This document shows positions 7,027-10,073 of a stretch of DNA of 10,073 bases, one piece after another. The DNA comes from JAGDVO01 sp964590075 [NCBI: uncultured Aquificales bacterium] (GTDB lineage Bacteria > Thermosulfidibacterota > Thermosulfidibacteria > Thermosulfidibacterales): the NCBI GenBank assembly GCA_964590075.1, contig CAZPXS010000012.1:1-10073 (forward strand), given 5' to 3'. The position numbers and the translations under genes are program-made. The notes under the pieces are model-generated. The model worked only from the letters and a program-made list of their open reading frames with translations. It did not search any database and had not been told where the DNA came from. The stretch's first letter is position 1. Every line of letters starts with the position of its first letter.

Positions 7027-7276
7027 AGCTTGAGCATTATCCGGTTGAGAAGCTAAAAGAGGAGATACTGAAAATCTTAAGTAAATATTTAGACCTTAAG
7101 CAGTATAAGGTCTTTTTCTTTGGTTCAAGGGTAACCGGAAGGTGTGATGAATTCAAATAGAGGAGGAGCTTGAAAACTTGCCAATTCTCTACAAAATTGA
7201 TTTAGTTGATTTCAGAAAAGCGAGTGAAGAGTTTAAAAAGGTAGCTAAAGAGAAAGTTGAATACATCTATCCTTAG
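7023..7276 (+). pseudogene. disrupted MNT nucleotidyltransferase (MntA-like antitoxin)
   Basis: The first frame (7023-7160, 45 codons) reads from an ATG overlapping the ATPase stop to VFFFGSRVTGRCDEF and then hits TAG at 7158. The rest of the domain resumes in another frame at 7157 (IEEELENLPILYKIDLVDF) and runs 39 codons to a stop at 7274-7276, directly before the HEPN start. MNT-fold transferases need GSX10DXD, and here the sequence stops exactly where the DXD should follow GS plus ten residues. About 15-20 residues plus a non-multiple of three bases appear to be missing, so this is an out-of-frame internal deletion and not a simple one-base slip. Catalysis would be abolished. Intact relatives AMPylate or neutralise the adjacent HEPN partner. 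An assembly or read error cannot be excluded. Confidence 0.75.
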
Positions 7277-7654
7277 ATGACAAAATTTGAAAAGCATCTT
7301 GAAGACTTTAGGAAAGCGGTAGAACGACTTGAGGAGGTCCTAAAGCTTGAAAAGACTGACATAACAAGAGATTCTGCCATTAAAAGGTTTGAGATCGCTG
7401 TGGATACAGGGTGGAAGGCTTTGAAAAATTATTTAGAAGATAGATACGGAGTGGTTTGCCGTTCTCCAAAGGGATGTTTTCGTGAGGCTTACCAGCAGGG
7501 GCTTATCGATTACGATGAATATTGGCTAAGGATGATAGACCTTAGAAATAAGTCTATGCATACTTATGAAGAGATGGTTGCAGAGGAGCTGTACGCAGAG
7601 CTCCCAAAGGCTTTAAACTATCTTAAAAATTTGCTTAGCCTTCTAACAAAATGA
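7277..7654 (+). CDS. HEPN-domain protein, HepT-like (HI0074 family)
   Basis: This 125-residue, all-alpha protein belongs to the 'nucleotidyltransferase substrate-binding' or HepT-like group. The motif is RNKSMHTY (Arg90, His95, Tyr97), which fits RX4HXY, the RNase active site of HepT toxins plus the tyrosine that the partner MntA AMPylates in characterised systems. The N-terminal helix (KFEKHLEDFRKAVERLEEVL) and AVDTGWKALKNYLEDRYG are typical of the family. The start at 7277 directly follows the stop of the disrupted partner, without a Shine-Dalgarno, so it probably depends on coupled translation. The frame is intact although the antitoxin is not. Toxicity is unproven for HI0074-type members, so this could be a harmless or degenerating partner. 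Its stop overlaps the next gene (ATGA). Confidence 0.85.
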   Translation: MTKFEKHLEDFRKAVERLEEVLKLEKTDITRDSAIKRFEIAVDTGWKALKNYLEDRYGVVCRSPKGCFREAYQQGLIDYDEYWLRMIDLRNKSMHTYEEMVAEELYAELPKALNYLKNLLSLLTK

Positions 7655-8148
7655 CCTCAGAGCATATCTTTCTTGTTGAGGCTGAGTCTCCTGAGCAAGC
7701 CCTATCTCAGGTAGTTAAATTTCTTTCAAGCTATCAGCTGGTAAGATATGATAGGTTTAAGGTTAAAAGGGAGGAAATTATTTCTGTTCAGGATGAGAGA
7801 TTCTGGGAAGTTTTAGAAAAAGGTTTGCAGAAAAACTATGAGATATTGCAGGGCTTTATTTGGGAGCTAAAAGCTGAGGGCTATCAATTAGTTGATGATT
7901 TAAGGAGCCTACCTCAGGGATATTTGAGCAAGCTCGTTCATCTTATCGCCCATTTCGTTGACGGATTTTTCAGCGTAGATTCTTATTTTTATAATCTGAT
8001 AGAAGATTCTCATTTTCTTAGTCCTTACCTTAAAAGACAAATGCTTATAGGAAGGCAAAACTTCTATCTAATACCAGCTATAGGGTATTTTGAAGAAAAA
8101 ATTCATCCCTTTGAGATGTTATCCCCAAGAAAATTCTTTAAATATTAA
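7651..8148 (+). CDS. uncharacterised 165-aa protein coupled to HEPN gene
   Basis: I do not recognise this family. The ATG overlaps the HEPN stop (ATGA at 7651-7654), and no Shine-Dalgarno is visible, so translation should be coupled to that gene. The N-terminus (HIFLVEAESPEQALSQVVKFL, described here up to residue 26) looks like a short alpha/beta unit. The middle (about 45-85) is helical and charged. The segment LSKLVHLIAHFVDGFFSVDSY (split about residue 102) is amphipathic and rich in His, Asp and aromatics, followed by FYNLIEDSHFL and a basic, aromatic C-terminus ending PRKFFKY. There is no signal peptide, convincing transmembrane helix or nucleotide-binding motif. It is the last gene before the CRISPR leader. 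It may be a third member of the MNT-HEPN operon or an unrelated rider. Confidence 0.7.
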   Translation: MTSEHIFLVEAESPEQALSQVVKFLSSYQLVRYDRFKVKREEIISVQDERFWEVLEKGLQKNYEILQGFIWELKAEGYQLVDDLRSLPQGYLSKLVHLIAHFVDGFFSVDSYFYNLIEDSHFLSPYLKRQMLIGRQNFYLIPAIGYFEEKIHPFEMLSPRKFFKY

Positions 8149-8322
8149 CCATCTTTGGTGCCCCGCTTTTTTTCTTAAAAATTCTTTCTGGCTATAGCGC
8201 CAAATTGATAAACTCGTTACTTCAGCCAAGGAAAAAACGATCGGTTAAAAAAAAAGCGCTTTGGAAGGTTCGCAGAAAGGCTCTGAGGCTGTTCAAAAAA
8301 GTCCCCCCTCTACTTTGTCCTG
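8149..8322 (+). promoter_or_regulatory. presumed CRISPR leader region
   Basis: These 174 bp separate the last gene from the first repeat. They contain A- and T-runs (a T7 near 8169, an A9 near 8250) and no coding frame. The repeats end in ATTGAAAC, the usual 5' handle of type I/III crRNAs, so transcription should run left to right and this side should be the leader. I find no clear -35/-10 pair. The last about 30 bp are a copy of a dispersed element, so the native leader may have been interrupted or that element may be part of it. Confidence 0.5.
8294..8322 (-). repeat. dispersed element abutting first CRISPR repeat
   Basis: Read on the minus strand this begins CAGGACAAAGTAG, then a G-run, then ACTTTTTT. 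The same string, with one substitution, occurs on the plus strand at 89-101 (CAGGATAAAGTAG), again followed by a G-run and ACCTT. The two copies are inverted relative to each other and lie at opposite ends of the window. The flanking GAGGCTGTTCAAAAAAGTCC (8286-8303 region) is reminiscent of insertion-sequence terminal repeats, but I cannot assign a family. Confidence 0.45.
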
Positions 8323-10073
8323 GTTGCTAGCCTACCTATGAGGGATTGAAACCCAGTATTTTAGAAAGTATTGACAGTATGACAACGTGTTGCTAGCCTA
8401 CCTATGAGGGATTGAAACTGGAGATCCTGACGGAGTGATCCGCTTCACTCCGTGTTGCTAGCCTACCTATGAGGGATTGAAACGACGCATACGTCTTTCC
8501 CATGCTAGCCATGCGTCCTGTTGCTAGCCTACCTATGAGGGATTGAAACACAATTTTCCCCGCCGGCCCCAAAAACGGCGACAGCGTTGCTAGCCTACCT
8601 ATGAGGGATTGAAACACGTGAGCAAGGGTCTCCTAAGCAAGTTGACATTAGTTGCTAGCCTACCTATGAGGGATTGAAACAGAATTCTGTTCTGGCGTGG
8701 CTAGGGTGGCAAATTGGGTTGCTAGCCTACCTATGAGGGATTGAAACAAACAATCCACACACCACCACCTGTCAGCGTGGTAATGTTGCTAGCCTACCTA
8801 TGAGGGATTGAAACCAGCCACATGCCTAGGTTTTCGATATTGCATGGCGGGTTGCTAGCCTACCTATGAGGGATTGAAACTGATCGTATACGTCGGCGCC
8901 GAAAAGTGAGCGAACATGTTGCTAGCCTACCTATGAGGGATTGAAACTAGGGTACTACGCCGTGCATCAGTACGGTGCTGTGTGTTGCTAGCCTACCTAT
9001 GAGGGATTGAAACGTTGAAGATTTAGTGAAGAGGGTTGAGCGGTTGGAGGGTTGCTAGCCTACCTATGAGGGATTGAAACCAAACTAAAACAATTCCAAA
9101 TTGCGGATTAAAACAAGTTGCTAGCCTACCTATGAGGGATTGAAACAACCACAACTGCTCCAGGAACTCTCTCGGATCATCGTTGCTAGCCTACCTATGA
9201 GGGATTGAAACCTGTGATATTCCTCCGCCATGCAATATCGAAAACCTGTTGCTAGCCTACCTATGAGGGATTGAAACCAATAGACAGCTAAATCGTATAG
9301 CTGCGTACTACCAGGTTGCTAGCCTACCTATGAGGGATTGAAACAAGGAATTGACTGATGTGGTGTGTGACAGTTTGAACGGTTGCTAGCCTACCTATGA
9401 GGGATTGAAACACAAAGAACTCTTAGGGTGTATATGTATATATAGAAAGTTGCTAGCCTACCTATGAGGGATTGAAACTCAAATCTTCCTGACATTCAGT
9501 ACAAACATACCTTGTTGCTAGCCTACCTATGAGGGATTGAAACACTTTTGCCATGTATACACCTCCCTAGCAAAATTTATGTTGCTAGCCTACCTATGAG
9601 GGATTGAAACATAGAAGGACGATGGCTTGGAGTAAAAATAGTTTTAGGTTGCTAGCCTACCTATGAGGGATTGAAACCTATCTCTTGCAATCTCCTTGAT
9701 TATCCGCTTGAACAGTTGCTAGCCTACCTATGAGGGATTGAAACTTATAAGCCATTCCCTCACCCTCTTCCTTAGCCTTCAGTTGCTAGCCTACCTATGA
9801 GGGATTGAAACTCTGAATACCAGAATTTACCAGTATTTCAGAGAAGTGTTGCTAGCCTACCTATGAGGGATTGAAACATTCAAAACCCTGCTAATATGGT
9901 CTAACACCACCTCGTTGCTAGCCTACCTATGAGGGATTGAAACAAAAGCTTCCGCCTGCTGTATTCATCGATTTCGAGGGTTGCTAGCCTACCTATGAGG
10001 GATTGAAACTTATTTTGTGAGATGGACGGGGCTGGCGGAGCTGTGTTGCTAGCCTACCTATGAGGGATTGAAA
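8323..10073 (+). CRISPR. CRISPR array, 27 repeats and 26 spacers, continues beyond window
   Basis: The repeat is 30 bp, starting GTTGCTAGCCTACC and ending GAGGGATTGAAAC. Copies begin at 8323, 8389, 8454, 8520, 8586, 8651, 8718, 8785, 8851, 8918, 8984, 9051, 9117, 9182, 9248, 9315, 9382, 9449, 9514, 9581, 9648, 9715, 9782, 9848, 9914, 9980 and 10045. The last lacks its final C only because the window ends. By eye all copies are identical. Spacers are 35 nt (five), 36 nt (ten) or 37 nt (eleven). The ATTGAAAC 3' end and these lengths fit type I-B or type III systems, and indicate transcription and a leader on the left, with the newest spacers near 8353. No cas gene is in the window, so the interference machinery must be elsewhere. 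Spacers 8 and 14 overlap in target sequence on opposite strands. Confidence 0.99.

Noticed and set aside
4681-7037. Several minus-strand open frames (67-112 codons) inside the P-type ATPase gene
   Set aside because: The sense frame contains every P-type ATPase motif without interruption; the antisense frames are by-products.
8149-8322. A tRNA or small RNA gene in the gap before the array
   Set aside because: No cloverleaf, no CCA or T-loop motif and no stable extended stem could be found by eye.
8402-8617. Minus-strand open frame across CRISPR repeats 2-5, giving a repetitive protein (FQSLIGRLAT units)
   Set aside because: It is the translation of the CRISPR repeat and contains variable spacers; no ribosome binding site or family supports a gene.
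8748-9381. Spacers 7 and 16 share a 10-mer (GTGGTGTGTG, one in reverse complement)
   Set aside because: The match is short, low in complexity and does not extend, so it is likely chance, unlike the 23-nt match of spacers 8 and 14.

Overview
The window looks like chromosome from a thermophilic, Gram-negative (diderm) bacterium, most plausibly near Thermodesulfobacteriota or Aquificota. This is inferred from Lys/Glu-rich proteins, frequent AGG arginine codons, an OprB-like outer-membrane porin, a KaiC-like ATPase paired with its small partner, and a large CRISPR array whose repeats end in ATTGAAAC. I cannot name the species.

Layout: (1) 1-192 is intergenic, with a REP-like hairpin, three 23-bp tandem units and a good promoter for truA. 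(2) 193-1110, truA (tRNA pseudouridine synthase), runs head-on, with a 2-bp gap, into a leftward two-gene operon (2686-1113). That operon encodes a KaiC/RecA-type ATPase and a helix-turn-helix regulator overlapping by ATGA. (3) 2766-2948 is a 60-residue membrane protein, divergent from the KaiC gene and resembling the C-terminal end of FeoB. (4) 3055-4221 is an OprB-like porin with two candidate promoters, a G8 tract next to its start, and a clear intrinsic terminator. (5) 4345-7026 is a full-length P2A Ca2+-type ATPase with an SPCA/PMR1-like single transport site. It is coupled by ATGA to (6) an MNT-HEPN pair (7023-7654). There the nucleotidyltransferase (antitoxin) has lost its catalytic DxD segment to an out-of-frame internal deletion, while the HEPN (HepT-like) protein keeps RX4HXY. 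A 165-aa protein of unknown family (7651-8148) overlaps the HEPN gene by ATGA. (7) 8149-8322 is the presumed CRISPR leader, ending in a copy of a dispersed element also present at 89-110. (8) 8323-10073 is a CRISPR array with 27 repeats (the last clipped by the window edge) and 26 spacers. No cas genes are in the window.

The strongest direct observation is that spacers 8 and 14 are reverse complements of each other over exactly 23 nt. They sample one target locus from opposite strands, as expected of primed adaptation. The other main point of interest is the defence-flavoured stretch from 7023 to the array: broken antitoxin, intact HEPN protein and an unknown protein.
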